A DNA stretch of 64,000 nt. It comes from Bugula neritina (lineage: Eukaryota; Bryozoa; Gymnolaemata; Cheilostomatida; Bugulidae). A program made the position numbers and the translations under genes. The first letter of the stretch is position 1. Each line of letters begins with the position of its first letter. This document shows, piece by piece, positions 22,701 through 43,597 of the stretch. The DNA lies in the NCBI GenBank assembly GCA_964035545.1, contig OZ037767.1, positions 32,270,628-32,334,627 on the forward strand. The letters are read 5' to 3'. The notes under the pieces were generated by a model that worked only from the letters and a program-made list of their open reading frames with translations, was not told where the DNA came from and searched no databases.

Positions 22701-25548
22701 GTAGAACTAAATAATATAATATGAACACATCTGTAGAACTAAATAATATAATATGAACACATCTGTAGAACTAAATAATATAATATGAACAACTCTGTAG
22801 AACTAAATAATATAATATGAACACATCTGTAGAACTAAATAATATAATATGAACACATCTGTAGAACTAAATAATATAACATGAACACATCTGTAGAACT
22901 AAATAATATAATATGAACACATCTGTAGAATTAAATAATATAATATGAACACATCTGTAGAACTAAATAATATAATATGAACACATCTGTAGAACTAAAT
23001 AATATAATATGAACAACTCTGTAGAACTAAATAATATAATATGAACACATCTGTAGAACTAAATAATATAATATGAACACATCTGTAGAACTAAATAGTA
23101 TAATATGAACACATCTGTAGAACTAAATAATATAATATGAACACATCTGTAGAACTAAATAATATAATATGAACACATCTGTAGAACTAAATAATATAAT
23201 ATGAACAACTCTGTAGAACTAAATAATATAATATGAACACATCTGTAGAACTAAATAATATAATATGAACACATCTGTAGAACTAAATAATATAATATGA
23301 ACACATCTGTAGAACTAAATAATATAATATGAACACATCTGTAGAACTAAATAATATAATATGAACACATCTGTAGAACTAAATAATATAATATGAACAC
23401 ATCTGTAGAACTAAATAATATAATATGAACACATCTGTAGAACTAAATAATATAATATGAACACATCTGTAGAACTAAATAATATAATATGAACAACTCT
23501 GTAGAACTAAATAATATAATATGAACACATCTGTAGAGCTAAATAATATAATATGAACACATCTGTAGAACTAAATAATATAATATGAACACATCTGTAG
23601 AACTAAATAATATAATATGAACACATCTGTAGAACTAAATAATATAATATGAACACATCTGTAGAACTAAATAATATAATATGAACACATCTGTAGAACT
23701 AAATAATATAATATGAACAACTCTGTAGAACTAAATAATATAATATGAACAACTCTGTAGAACTAAATAATATAATATGAACACATCTGTAGAACTAAAT
23801 AATATAATATGAACACATCTGTAGAACTAAATAATATAATATGAACACATCTGTAGAACTAAATAATATAATATGAACACATCTGTAGAACTAAATAATA
23901 TAATATGAACACATCTGTAGAACTAAATAATATAATATGAACACATCTGTAGAACTAAATAGTATAATATGAACACATCTGTAGAACTAAATAGTATAAT
24001 ATGAACACATCTGTAGAACTAAATAATATAATATGAACACATCTGTAGAACTAAATAATATAATATGAACACATCTGTAGAACTAAATAATATAATATGA
24101 ACACATCTGTAGAACTAAATAATATAATATGAACACATCTGTAGAACTAAATAATATAATATGAACACATCTGTAGAACTAAATAATATAATATGAACAC
24201 ATCTGTAGAACTAAATAATATAATATGAACACATCTGTAGAACTAAATAATATAATATGAACACATCTGTAGAACTAAATAATATAATATGAACACATCT
24301 GTAGAACTAAATAATATAATATGAACACATCTGTAGAACTAAATAATATAATATGAACACATCTGTAGAACTAAATAATATAATATGAACACATCTGTAG
24401 AACTAAATAATATAACATGAACAACTCTGTAGAATTAACAACAATTAGTACATTTTTAACCAAATTATTTTTTAAACGACTGAATTAATTGTGATGAACT
24501 AACTATTTTATAATTTCTTGACTATAATGGTAATTCTATTATAAGTAGAAATAATTATATGCCCTATAATACCTTGCCAATATAATGGCTCATCGCAGGA
24601 CACAGTTGTAAAGCTGACATATCATCTAACTATTGTGTACAAGCTACAAGCACTATGACTAAACCCTAAGACCTGCCTTCTGGCTTTCCTTGGGTGGAGC
24701 TCTCTGCAGAAGTGATGGTTTCTGCAGCCTCTGAGGCTTTCCTAGCCAACTCTGTCTGCTGCACAATGCTGGCCAGTTGTTTGGTAAATAGACTGTCTGG
24801 TAGACTCTCAAAGCCTCCATTAGGAACAAACAACTCCTGTATTCAAAATAAGAAGCTCTTCTAAGGGACTTGAAACAGGCTATAATAATTGCCAGTGTAG
24901 AGAAAGTTGATAATAAAAGTATTTTATATGTTCCTACACATAATTGCATTTATTTAACTACCTTTTTTATTACTTGAATATGACATCATCACATTCCATG
25001 ATGCAATATATTGGGAATTCCACCAGTAACAGTGGTGTATAGGTATATTATATAATCAGTTTTGAAATGTGAATAGATCAAACAGACGCAGACTTTCACT
25101 CATATGTATGTCTTATGTCGTATGCCGTTGCATATTTTTCATCCACTACTCATGGGTAAAAGGCTGAGTTTCAGGAATATAAAACTTAGTCAATGTAGAG
25201 ATAACTTCATATTTTTACCAATTAAACTTTGAAATATCGATTGATTTCACATTGTGTACTTTGAATCTTTATATTTTCAGTTAGTAGGTGTGCTCGATTC
25301 TGTTATTTCCCAATGAGGTATAGTCAGCATAGGTACAGTGGTTTCACGCATGTGCAGGTAATGTGTATTTGTCTTACCCTTAGACACAGAGGGCACTTGT
25401 ATTTGCTCTCAACTACTTTGAGGCTATTTAGACACTCTAAGCAAAGTGTGTGCTGGCATGGTAGTTGTTTCTGTGTGTCCTTATCATCTAAGCAAATCTT
25501 GCATTGCATCATCTCTCTTATTTGCTCTTCTAATGCTTGCAGTGCCAT
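16748..25548 (-). CDS. RING, coiled-coil, four Mind bomb-type repeats (paralogue 1)
   Basis: Twelve exons: 25548-25378, 24836-24673, 24613-24573, 22187-22105, 21623-21504, 20764-20560, 20475-20339, 19229-19069, 18043-17911, 17773-17573, 17425-17329, 16929-16748. They give 564 residues with consistent phases. RING at 16-55: CKIC, LPCQHTLCLECL, CPLC. A coiled coil follows at about 150-260. Then come four SH3-like repeats of the Mind bomb/KEG type, with GD(x)V at the start and W(x)G(I/L) near the end: about 267-325, 331-405, 406-465 and 466-530. In Mind bomb these repeats bind substrate tails, and the RING recruits E2; a cytosolic E3 role is inferred. The 41-nt third exon is supported by phase only and has no counterpart in paralogue 2. 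The last codons CAACAGTAAGTG could also be read as a donor to one more short exon. Confidence 0.9.
16918..17095. repeat. Intron 11 array, about 78-bp compound unit
   Basis: Two and a bit copies built from CTAGCTACTTTACCTACAA and related blocks. The first copy includes the acceptor side of the last exon of paralogue 1 (exon start 16929). On the minus strand it repeats TTTGTAGGTAAAGTAGCTAG, that is, the last intron bases and the first exon bases. Confidence 0.9.
17200..17316. repeat. Minisatellite, about 24-bp unit
   Basis: Five copies containing ACACATGACCTTGACCTACA in intron 11 of paralogue 1. Confidence 0.93.
18065..19050. repeat. Minisatellite, 27-bp unit with higher-order pattern
   Basis: About thirty-five copies containing CTAGTGACTAGGGTATAGTA in intron 8 of paralogue 1. 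Blocks of several units recur (about 18430-18720 resembles 18190-18430), so larger pieces were copied too. Confidence 0.96.
19262..20318. repeat. Minisatellite rich in CACGTG
   Basis: About twenty-five units, roughly 36-45 bp, containing TATACTAGTCACGTGTATAT, in intron 7 of paralogue 1. Most copies from 19495 on have CACGTG; earlier ones have CACATG. It ends within 25 bp of a donor (20338). Confidence 0.96.
20795..21465. repeat. Minisatellite, 17-bp unit
   Basis: About forty copies of ACACATATACTATACTT, with CTGTAC and CTATACC variants, in intron 5 of paralogue 1. A short ACACATAAT patch at 21240-21290 breaks it. Confidence 0.96.
21640..22080. repeat. Minisatellite, 30-bp unit
   Basis: About fifteen copies containing ATCTGCAGTGTATATTTTAG fill intron 4 of paralogue 1. 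The unit is a multiple of three, which yields false open frames on both strands. Confidence 0.97.
22195..24440. repeat. Large minisatellite, 32-bp unit, about 70 copies
   Basis: Very uniform copies containing AATAATATAATATGAACACA, 2.2 kb long, in intron 3 of paralogue 1. Variants (ACATCT versus ACTCT, AATAG) are scattered singly. It is the longest array in the window. Confidence 0.98.
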
Positions 25549-26789
25549 CTATAATGACCAAAATCATTTGTGTTATTCTTACAGTGGGTTTGGAAAGAGT
25601 GCGAGTAGCAGTACGTACTGTCAGTACTTATTTTATTTTAATGTCATTGCATCATCGCTCTAGACTGATGAGAACATTAAGTGGTTTGCTATAAATATGT
25701 ATAAAAATAACAGCCACACAGTTATTTTCACACCCAGGATGATCATGTTCTATCTTTCATGGCTTTTCAAAATTGATTTAACCAAACTAGCAAGTTTTTA
25801 TATTAAACATTGCTCGTAGCTAAGTAAGCATACCTTGCTGTGGGAGTAACTTGCACTCTTTTAGATTCTATTCACGTATTCAAACTGACAGTCGCTCACT
25901 GAAGCTCTTCTGCTTTACAAAGTTATACCTTCTACTAGCAGCACCGCTAAGCCTATGCCCCTCACTAACAATACTTGAACAAACAATACTTTTGGAAATT
26001 CCAACATATTATGCGTATTGTAATTTCGTGCATATATATGTATATATACGTATTATTATCCATCACGCGTGCTACCTAGTTTGTTCAATTTCAGTTTCGA
26101 TTTGGTACAATACAGCTATTCATCCATACACAGATATCCATCTAGCAACAGCTAGCCTAACTTACTGTATTCACTAAATGTAGACATGCATCACACCTGT
26201 ACTGAAGACTTCACGTTGGTGTTCTAGTAGCATAATGCTGGGTGTGAACAATGAGAACTGTCTATTACAAAATTAGTAGCCTGCCGCTGCACAATGTCTT
26301 TATATTTAGAGTAAAGACTCTTAGATGACTAGCTTAGACTCAATCTTTAGCAAATAACAGTGAAAGTAACTCTACCCTTTGCATGGTTGTTGCATTGGAG
26401 CAGAAACTGTTTTACTGTTGTGTCAAGAAAGTTTGAGGCTCACCAAGAGCCTAGTTTTTATTATAAATGACTGCAGCATTTCCTATCATCTATTAGCTCT
26501 GTATAATCACATGTAGGTAACCACTAACTCTGCTCTTACACTCTTTACTCTGATTTTACATGCCAACTCTATATCAAGGAGTTATCAGTCCAGTTCAGTT
26601 ACGCTTTCTATAGTATAATTTAGCCAATGCTGACACTGCACCTGGGTATGCACATACTTTGCTAATATTATTGATTTATTTATTCACTTTTCTGCTACAG
26701 CAAGCAGCTATTGATTGTGGAATATTCCAGTATGTATTCTGCACCTACTGGAATAAATTGGAATATTCCAGGAAGTAAAATGTGTGTCT
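25549..26789. other. Intergenic, upstream of paralogue 1
   Basis: A 1.2-kb stretch without an array, beginning directly at the start codon of paralogue 1, so it probably holds its promoter. I see no TATA box or exon that I would defend. Confidence 0.5.
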
Positions 26790-27232
26790 AATTCTATTAG
26801 TAAACTGTGTATGCTATTCTATTAGTAAACTATGTATGCTATTCTATTAGTAAACTGTGTATATGCTATTCTATTAGTAAACTGTGTATATGCTATTCTA
26901 TTAGTAAACTGTGTATGTTATTCTATTAGTAAACTGTGTATGCTATTCTACTAGTAAACTGTGTATGCTATTCTATTAGTAAACTGTGTATGCTATTCTA
27001 TTAGTAAACTGTATATGCTATTCTATTAGTAAACTATGTATGCTATTCTATTAGTAAACTGTGTATGCTATTCTACTAGTAAACTGTGTATGCTATTCTA
27101 TTAATAAACTGTGTATGCTATTCTATTAGTAAACTGTGTATGCTATTCTATTAGTAAACTGTATATGCTATTCTATTAGTAAACTGTGTATGCTATTCTA
27201 TTAGTAAACTGTGTATGCTATTCTATTAGTCG
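26790..27232. repeat. Minisatellite, 25-bp unit
   Basis: About eighteen copies containing GCTATTCTATTAGTAAACTG, between paralogues 1 and 2. Confidence 0.97.
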
Positions 27233-27431
27233 GTAGACAAGGCTGAGTAATTAGAATATGAAACTGAATTTTATTTGTTCCAAACGAAAAGTATTGTGCA
27301 TTGTAAAAGAAATAACTGCATAATTTAAGCTTAAGGCATTAGCAACATGAAGAACATAACACTATGACACTGCAAAATGTAATATAGTGGAACAGTGAGT
27401 TTTGTAACCCTAAAACACACCCTTTACGTAT

Positions 27432-27662
27432 AGTTGTGTTGTATATCTATTGTGTTGTATATCTACTGTGTTGTATATCTAGTGTGTTGTATATCTAGTG
27501 TGTTGTATATCTACTGTGTTGTATATCTACTGTGTTGTATATCTACTGTGTTGGATATCTATTGTGTTGTATATCTACTGTGTTGGATATCTATTGTGTT
27601 GTATATCTACTGTGTTGGATATCTATTGTGTTGTATATCTAGTGTGTTGTATATCTACTGTG
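27432..27662. repeat. Minisatellite, 16-bp unit
   Basis: About fourteen copies of TGTGTTGTATATCTAC. Cys/Tyr/Leu-rich frames in it are artefacts. Confidence 0.96.
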
Positions 27663-27867
27663 TCTGGCATCTGCAATCAATGTGATAAAACAATAACAAT
27701 AATGGTAACAACATCTCTACAATAATAATGAAATGAAATTTAAAAACAATATATATCATAGCAGATTACATATTATTTTGTAATATACATCACAATGCAA
27801 TATTTATCATATTATAATAATATATTTGCATGACATATATCATAATACATTATAATGAAGGCAAACA

Positions 27868-29103
27868 TATAGACAAGTAATATATAAACTAGTAATATAT
27901 AAACTAGTAATATATAGACAAGTAATATATAAACTAGTAATATATAGACTAGTAATATATAAACTAGTAATATATAAACTAGTAATATATAAACTAGTAA
28001 TATATAAACTAGTAATATATAAACTAGTAATATATAAACTAGTAATATATAGACTAGTAATATATAAACTAGTAATATATAGACTAGTAATATATAGACT
28101 AGTAATATATAAACTAATAATATATAGACTAGTAATATATAAACTAGTAATATATAAACTAGTAATATATAAACTAGTAATATATAGACTAGTAATATAT
28201 AGACAAGTAATATATAAACTAGTAATATATAAACTAGTAATATATAAACTAGTAATATATAAACTAGTAATATATAAACTAATAATATATAGACTAGTAA
28301 TATATAAACTAGTATTATATAAACTAGTAATATATAGACAAGTAATATATAAACTAGTAATATATAAACTAGTAATATATAGACAAGTAATATATAAACT
28401 AGTAATATATAAACTAGTAATATATAAACTAGTAATATATAAACTAGTAATATATAAACTAGTAATATATAGACTAGTAATATATAAACTAGTAATATAT
28501 AAACTAGTAATATATAGACTAGTAATATATAGACTAGTAATATATAAACTAGTAATATATAAACTAGTAATATATAAACTAGTAATATATAAACTAGTAA
28601 TATATAAACTAGTAATATATAAACTAGTAATATATAAACTAGTAATATATAGACTAGTAATATATAAACTAATAATATATAGACTAGTAATATATAGACT
28701 AGTAATATATAGACTAGTAATATATAAACTAGTATTATATAAACTAGTAATATATAGACTAGTAATATATAAACTAGTATTATATAAACTAGTAATATAT
28801 AGACTAGTAATATATAGACTAGTAATAAATAAACTAGTAATATATAAACTAGTATTATATAAACTAGTAATATATAGACTAGTAATATATAAACTAGTAT
28901 TATATAAACTAGTAATATATAAACTAGTAATATATAGACTAGTAATATATAGACTAGTAATAAATAAACTAGTAATATATAGACTAGTAATATATAAACT
29001 AGTAATATATAGACTAGTAATATATAGACTAGTAATAAATAAACTAGTAATATATAAACTAGTAATATATAGACTAGTAATATATAGACTAGTAATATAT
29101 AAA

Positions 29104-29105
<2 letters not shown>
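27868..29105. repeat. Minisatellite, 15-bp unit, about 82 copies
   Basis: Copies of AACTAGTAATATATA with AAAC/GAC variants. The array starts directly at the stop codon of paralogue 2 (TAG at 29104-29106) and covers its expected 3' UTR. Because 15 is a multiple of three, the minus strand has a false 455-codon frame. Confidence 0.98.
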
Positions 29106-36922
<7,817 letters not shown>

Positions 36923-37265
36923 CTCTTCTAAAATTATTATTATTAATAATTATTATTTTATATATATATATAATAATAACAATAATAATAATAAAAGTAT
37001 AATGCTCTCACTTGTTTGTCACCAGCTCCGTGCTAGCTCGTCTATGTATACCCTGTAGGCTTGTGTGTATACTCTAGCACCAGCTCCCTCCTTACTTATA
37101 GGCTTTCAAATAATTGATCCATTGACACAATGCTTGGAAATTTTATATTCCATTCAGTTGCTTTGGATTATGCAATTGGAAACCAATACGGGTTATTGTA
37201 ACTTTCAAAGTTTTAATGGAGCATTCAACAGTAACAATATAGAGTACTTCATTGTCAATATAAAG
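36923..37265. other. Upstream region of paralogue 2
   Basis: AT-rich DNA directly before the start codon, with a TATATATATA run and AATAATAAT tract at 36940-37000. It probably includes the promoter, but no specific site can be defended. Confidence 0.45.
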
Positions 37266-37607
37266 CAGTGGTTCCCGCCTGGGGGATTTCCTCCTTGGGG
37301 GGTTTTGGGCTTTTAAGGGGGATTTTATTTTACCTGTACTTAGTGGATCATTAAAAATGAAAAGAGAAACTGCCTTACCTGAAAAGTGACCTGGGACGTA
37401 CCCTGTCAAAAGCAGAGTCAGACTTAAGAGGCCGACACAAAAGCATCAGCTGAAGCTATCGCATATTTAATTGAACTTCTCCATGTTTTATACATTCACA
37501 ATATATAATTATTACTTACAATCTGATATTATAATCATTGTATATTATAATATTATATCAGTCATATAAATTGCACTGGACTGGTGTAGAGAAGTTGAGA
37601 ACCACTG
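37266..37607. mobile_element. hAT-type nonautonomous element with 8-bp target duplication
   Basis: The left end is CAGTGGTTCCC and the right end GAGAACCACTG, i.e. CAGTGGTTCTC inverted. The flanks are identical 8-mers, ATATAAAG at 37258-37265 and 37608-37615. An 8-bp duplication with CAGTGGTT-type ends is the hallmark of hAT/Charlie-like elements. At 342 bp and without a transposase frame it would have been moved by a relative elsewhere. Confidence 0.85.
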
Positions 37608-37615
37608 ATATAAAG

Positions 37616-38084
37616 AGTTCCAGACCAACCAAAAAACTTCCTATTTCCCATTTCATCAATCAATATTTAACTAGCATATTTTTCTGTTAGAATTTTACCA
37701 AGAATGATATAATAACTTTTTAGAGAGCAAAGTATACTTAGTTATACAATAGATTACAGCCTAATGCATATGGCCATATAGCATGCTATATCACAATGCA
37801 TATGGCTATATACATCATATTCTAATGCATGATACTATAATATATTTTAACTGATATGGCTATATAATATAATATAACATCATATAGGTTAATGTGAATA
37901 ACACTACAGATATATGTTCAGATGGTGTAAACTAAAAATAAACAAACTAAACCTTTGCATGCTCACAAGCCTGGCTGTCATATTCAAAAGAGAAGACAAC
38001 TTTCTATTTCATATTCTCTTTCATATTAAAATAATATGTTGTTAATAAGAAAGTAGTAACCTTATTACTGTTGTGCTTGTGTGA
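37616..38084. other. AT-rich intergenic DNA
   Basis: No exon, array or element seen. Confidence 0.5.
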
Positions 38085-38715
38085 TAGCATGTGTATAATA
38101 CTATAGTGATAGCATATGTATAATACTATAGTAATAGCATATGTATAATACTATAGTGATAGCATATGTATAATACTATAGTAATAGCATGTGTATAATA
38201 TTATAGTGATAGCATGTGTATAATACTATAGTGATAGCATGTGTATAATACTATAGTGATATCATGTGTATAATACTATAGTGATAGCATGTGTATAATA
38301 CTATAGTAATAGCATGTGTATAATACTATATAGTGATAGCATGTGTATAATACTATAGTGATAGCATGTGTATAATACTATAGTGATAGCATATGTATAA
38401 TACTATAGTAATAGCATATGTATAATACTATAGTGATAGCATATGTATAATACTATAGTGATAGCATGTGTATAATACTATAGTGATAGCATATGTATAA
38501 TACTATAGTGATAGCATATGTATAATACTATAGTAATAGCATGTGTATAATACTATAGTGATAGCATATGTATAATACTATAGTAATAGCATATGTATAA
38601 TACTATAGTGATAGCATGTGTATAATACTATAGTGATAGCATGTGTATAATACTATAGTAATAGCATGTGTATAATACTATAGTAATAGCATATGTATAA
38701 TACTATAGTAATAGC
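38085..38715. repeat. Minisatellite, 25-bp unit
   Basis: About twenty-five copies containing AGCATGTGTATAATACTATA, with GTGAT/GTAAT and ATGT/ATAT variants. Confidence 0.97.
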
Positions 38716-39324
38716 ATATGCTGAAGTAACAGTTTAAAACAACACATTTATTGCATCTCAAAACGCTGCAACTAAAACAAGATCAAAAACTACAAAATTA
38801 CCAAAACATATTGAGTTGAAAGGCATACAAATCTTATAATAAGCTGAAGTTATATTGTATATTAAATTATTAATAAATCATCAACAGAATAAAGAGCTAC
38901 CAATTATACACAAGGCAATAAATATAATCACATTTTGGTTTAATAATCTTAAAAATATTACAGCATAACATAATTAAACAGGGACTGCACATTGCAAGTT
39001 ATATGCAACATACTTATAATATTATTTTACTACATCAGTCAAGAAAATAATGATACTACTTGAATCAAAATGAAAATTATATTATTGTTGGAATAATTAT
39101 ACTATTTCACTATTTTACAAACATTGAAAGTAGCCATTTCACTTTTATCCAAGCCGCATAAAATATAGATTAATTTCCCTATTAATTAAATTAAAGCTGT
39201 TTTACATTTCTACCATTCCTACTGAGACAGTAAGATTTGAGAGACCTGATAACTATATGTTAATCCAAAATTTCAATGCAAACTCTATTAACTGTAGCAA
39301 AACTTGTACTAATCTTGAAATATT

Positions 39325-39330
39325 TTTATT
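39325..39330 (-). other. Possible poly(A) signal AATAAA
   Basis: AATAAA on the minus strand, about 50 bp past the stop of the secreted PAN-like protein. Position and motif only. Confidence 0.45.
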
Positions 39331-39376
39331 TAGTGCCATTCTATGGTGTTTGTGTTTGTCAGCTGGGAAATATTTG

Positions 39377-41697
39377 TTATTCTAAATCAGCATCAAGTTG
39401 ACAGAATTTCCTGTAGCAGAGAGTATTATGTTCCTTTAACCTAACATAATTATCTATATAGAATACTTCACTTTCAACTTGAGGGAGGTTAGTGCAAGCA
39501 TTTGTATGTAACTCACAGTATCTTAGACTGTTACTGTAGCACATCACCTCACACAGATGGTTAACTGAACAATCGAATGCACATTCATGTAAGTCTGTGT
39601 GAAGTCGACCAACTAACATACTGGTAGCTTTGGAGTTGCACTGATCTATACTTTCTATAACTAGAATGAACTTGAGGTGCAGAGGCTTTGTACCTTTGAG
39701 TGCTTCAAGTGGAAAGGTGTTGGTATTGGGACATTGTGTCGTCTGATCTGATTGGACTGTGTTTTCATAGGGACACTCTGATTGGTCAGATGGGGTAGTA
39801 GCCACAGCATTGAGGGTCATGTCCTCTAAGACTACAACATGAGGCATACAGATGTATGGAGCAGAGAGATTATAGATTATGAAAGTTAGTCTAGAAAACT
39901 CCATATACATTATGATAGTACTTTGGATAATAATATGAATACAAACATGATATAAAGAGAAAAGTTGAAGTGCCTAGTGAAAACTACACCCTTCTGTGAC
40001 GCACCTTTCTGGTTGTCTGCTTCTGGAATAGAATAGTATTGAATATGACTTTGCATACGAATAGAGGTGAGAGCTGCAAACCCTTCAGAGGTTTGTACTA
40101 GTTGCTTTAGTTGACCCGGTGTTACAGGGACTGTGTAAACTAAGTGGAGGTTGCAGACTAGCTGAACTTGACAGAAGTACAGACTGGAGGAGAATCTCAG
40201 GGTCAGCATCAGAGCAAGTGGAGACACTGGAAGGAAATCTCTTACGTCATACAAACTTGTTGTAAAACTTATTCTCACTGGCTTCAGTATGAGGCCACAG
40301 GAAGCCAAACCTCTGCACTGAGAGTTGGCGTCTACCAGCTGGTAATACCACTCACCATTAGTCTGGTAAACAATGTGGAGCACACTGGATACTCTTAAAT
40401 AAACTTTCTCAAACTCAGACATAAAAGAGCACCGCCAGTTTTCACCTCTTAATAATGAAACAACCATTTTACAGATTAGGGCACTCTGTTGGTCCTTAAC
40501 AATTGCCACAACAGTGTTTATGTTTGCTCTATCTAACACAGCCATAGCATGCAGTTGCTTGTGTCGGAGATTGTCTAGAGGAAAGCTAGTTTTAGTGGTG
40601 GCTGTCACGGCGTGAGTAATGCTGAGGAGAGACAAGTCAGCGGCTGTCTTGGAGTAAAATACATTAAAACCTGCTCCTGGCAGCCCAGACACACAGGAAA
40701 GATGGGAAATTCTGAACTCTGGATTAATTTGTTCTATTTCTACAAGAACATAAAGAGAAGTTACTATTTCTACAAGAACACAAGGAGAAGTTACTATTTC
40801 TACAAGAACACAAGGAGAAGTTACTATTTCTACAAGAACATAAGGAGAGGTTACTATTTCTACAAGAACACAAGGAGAGGTACTATTTCTACAAGAACAT
40901 AAGGAGAAGTTATTATTTCTACAAGAACATAAGGAGAGGATACTATTTCTACAAGAACATAAAGAGAAGTTACTATTTCTACAAGAACACAAGGAGAAGT
41001 TACTATTTCTACAAGAACATAAGGAGAAGTTACTATTTCTACAAGAACATAAGGAGAAGTTACTATTTCTACAAGAACATAAAGAGAAGTTACTATTTAT
41101 CAGATGTAGTATTTTAATACAAGTCATTAAATGCACATCCTGTATTTGCTTCTCACCAATTGAGTCTTCTGCTGAGATGTTCCTAGCTTGTAATGATGTG
41201 TTGGTGACGTAAAAGATTAGCTCAGAATCCGAAGAAGAGAAACACATCTCCTGTACAAGGACCCCATCCAGCAGCACGCTGTCCCCAGACTCAATGTCAA
41301 AATAACTATCTTCTGCAATGCTTACTAAAATTATAAGTAAACTAGATGTGCAATATTCTCTCAAACAACAAACAGCAGATTTTATATTCATTTAGTATTC
41401 CTAATCTAGAACAAATGTTAACAATACTCTGCAACTAATGCTATGGCCTGTGGTACACAACAACCTCAGACCATGCTCTATCAACCAAGGTTTACTTCTG
41501 TTACTTCATGTAACACAATGTAATTAGACAAGTAATGCAGTAAGTTTATGCAGTTAAGAGCTAACTATAAACAACCATAAAAAATGATGAAAACAAAAAT
41601 TTTACTTGAGAGTTGTATTTGCTTACTTACCAGATAATAGGGTGGCAGTAAATGTTATGATCAAGAACCAGTGTGTAAAGACTATTATGTTATACAT
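39377..41697 (-). CDS. Secreted protein with PAN/Apple-like C-terminus
   Basis: Four exons: 41697-41631, 41324-41157, 40739-40005, 39825-39377. Phase is 1 at every junction, giving 472 residues. The first exon encodes a hydrophobic signal peptide (MYNIIVFTHWFLIITFTATL). The middle part (about 24-323) is beta-rich in appearance and I do not recognise it; a propeller-like fold is possible. The end has a cysteine-dense block at about 404-433 (C-x3-C-x5-C, then C and RYCEL) that resembles a PAN/Apple domain, a module for binding proteins or sugars outside the cell. No membrane segment follows, so secretion is likely. Intron 2 is made of a 30-bp array, is 417 nt (a multiple of three) and has no stop in frame, so retention would insert about 139 residues. 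Confidence 0.72.
40738..41100. repeat. 30-bp minisatellite carrying a splice acceptor
   Basis: About twelve copies containing TACTATTTCTACAAGAACAT. Read on the minus strand, each has a pyrimidine-rich run ending CTTGTAG followed by AAATAG, the same as the acceptor and first bases of exon 3 of the secreted protein gene (40739). Units of 30 and 29 bp are mixed. Confidence 0.96.
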
Positions 41698-43442
41698 AGC
41701 TAAACTCTTGTTTTAACTTGTAACTTTTTATTTTACTATAATTTCACTGTGCGGTGATAATTAAAATCCAGCTGTGCACAAGAAACAGTACTATCAGGAA
41801 TAAATCAGGTTGTACCAGAATAGATGAGAATCCTTCAAAGCAATCATATTAATGATGTAATTTACAAAAACCACTCAAGAAGATTAATAATTTTGTATTT
41901 CTCAACCAAACTTTGTGGTTCATTAACCTCCGACATATACTTATCCAAGATTAAATTGCATTCTTAAAAGATCGCTTGACTTGGATTAGAATTTCATAAA
42001 CAAATCCATCTGCTTGCCAATATTCTTTCTGATAATGGAATGGTATAAAATATTACTAGCAATTGGCAGATAACGATAATAACATATTAGCAATGGTAAT
42101 GTAATAACAGCAAGGGTAACGATTATGGAATTATATAGTAATAGAATACTAGTGGCGGCTACGGTAATAAAACGATAGCAATAAATAAGACTAAAACAGA
42201 AAGCAATATCAAATAAAATTCTTCAAATTTACTCACAAATTTTATAAAAAACACTCTAATCAATTAGTAAATAATTTCATTTGATACAAAAGTGATATGC
42301 ATTTTCTAAAATTAAGACTAGTTGTTTTATAAAACTATTGATAACAAAGAAAAATAATAGTGGCTAAAGAAATTACTAGTAAATTTTGAATATAGTATAA
42401 TAATCATAGTAAATGTTGAGTGTAGTATAACTATGTATGCAATAGAATATAACTATTATAGTTATACTCATTGTGTTTTGTGTAAGCTATAGAATTTAGG
42501 TATATAGTATTATATGCAGTTGAATGCTAGTGACTATGGGCTAGGCATAGAATATAAAATATACCTAAAATTAAAATTATTAGTATTACCATTATCATTA
42601 GTATAAGCATTACTATTTAACATAAATATTGTTATTAATATTAGCATTATTTTGTTATATGTATAGTGCATGTTATCGAATATAAGCATAGTAGGTATTA
42701 TATTTATAAAATGGTAATAGCTAATGCTTACAGCCGCAACACTATAATCAGAACTTGAATGGCTAATACTAATACTAATACTAATACTAATACTAATAGT
42801 AATAACTAATAAGGCTGCTAAAATTTAAAAAAATAAAACATAGGTATAACTATAGAATCTTAAAGATTCAAAGAGCAGTAACACTATAAGTAACAGTAAC
42901 AGTTACATAACATTTTCATTTTAATTTACATTGCAATTGTCATTGACTATCATTATTGATTGTGATTATCAAATTCAATATGTTTATCATCATCAAATTC
43001 AATATGATTATGATTATACTTATAGTGAAAGCTTGTTAAAAAAAGTAATTATGGCTTTACAATGCAAGTAAAATAAGTTATTTACCAGGATAATGATGAT
43101 AAAATCAATACTTACAAATTGGTAATTTTTAAACCTCTTTTACTGTTTTTGGTAACTCAAGCTTTGAACAAAGTCAGCCCATGTGTAATTATGCAAGTTC
43201 GTGAGCACATAGGTTGTCTGCTGAAACTTTCTTTGGTGATTTCCGGTTAGCTGGTTTATTTTAGTGTTGTAACAGCGGTACGAGACACCATGTTAGCTCT
43301 CTTAATACAGAGATGACGGAGTAGTTGGTCATGTAGATGACTGTAGCTTGCGTTTTATGTTTGATGTTTGGAGGGTAATGTAAACTCCTCGAAACAGGAT
43401 GTAATTCTTCGCCAGGTTTCCGAAAGCCGTTTTCTATAAATA

Positions 43443-43597
43443 GTTCTATAAGCAGCTCCAAGTTGGTGGTGAAGGACGATTTTAGTTCGGGAGGTGGGGG
43501 GGTGAGGGCGGGGTTTAGGGTTATGTCCCCAACTCTTAACTCGAGACCCCCTAACTACTGCACTCGTTCACCACCAACTCGGAGCTGTTTATAAAAC
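43443..43597. mobile_element. Foldback of about 155 bp, 31-bp arms
   Basis: The left arm (43443-43473) contains AGCTCCAAGTTGGTGGTGAA. The right arm (43567-43597) is its reverse complement with three or four mismatches. The core has a GGGGGGGTGAGGGCGGGG run, unlike the AT-rich surroundings. It could be a MITE; no flanking duplication was confirmed. Confidence 0.55.

Noticed and set aside
22195-24440. CRISPR-like regular repeat array
   Set aside because: Units are contiguous without unique spacers, and the setting is a eukaryotic intron.
24659-24949. 96-codon minus-strand frame
   Set aside because: Off-frame reading of exon 2 of paralogue 1; the correct frame reads ELFVPNGGFESL.
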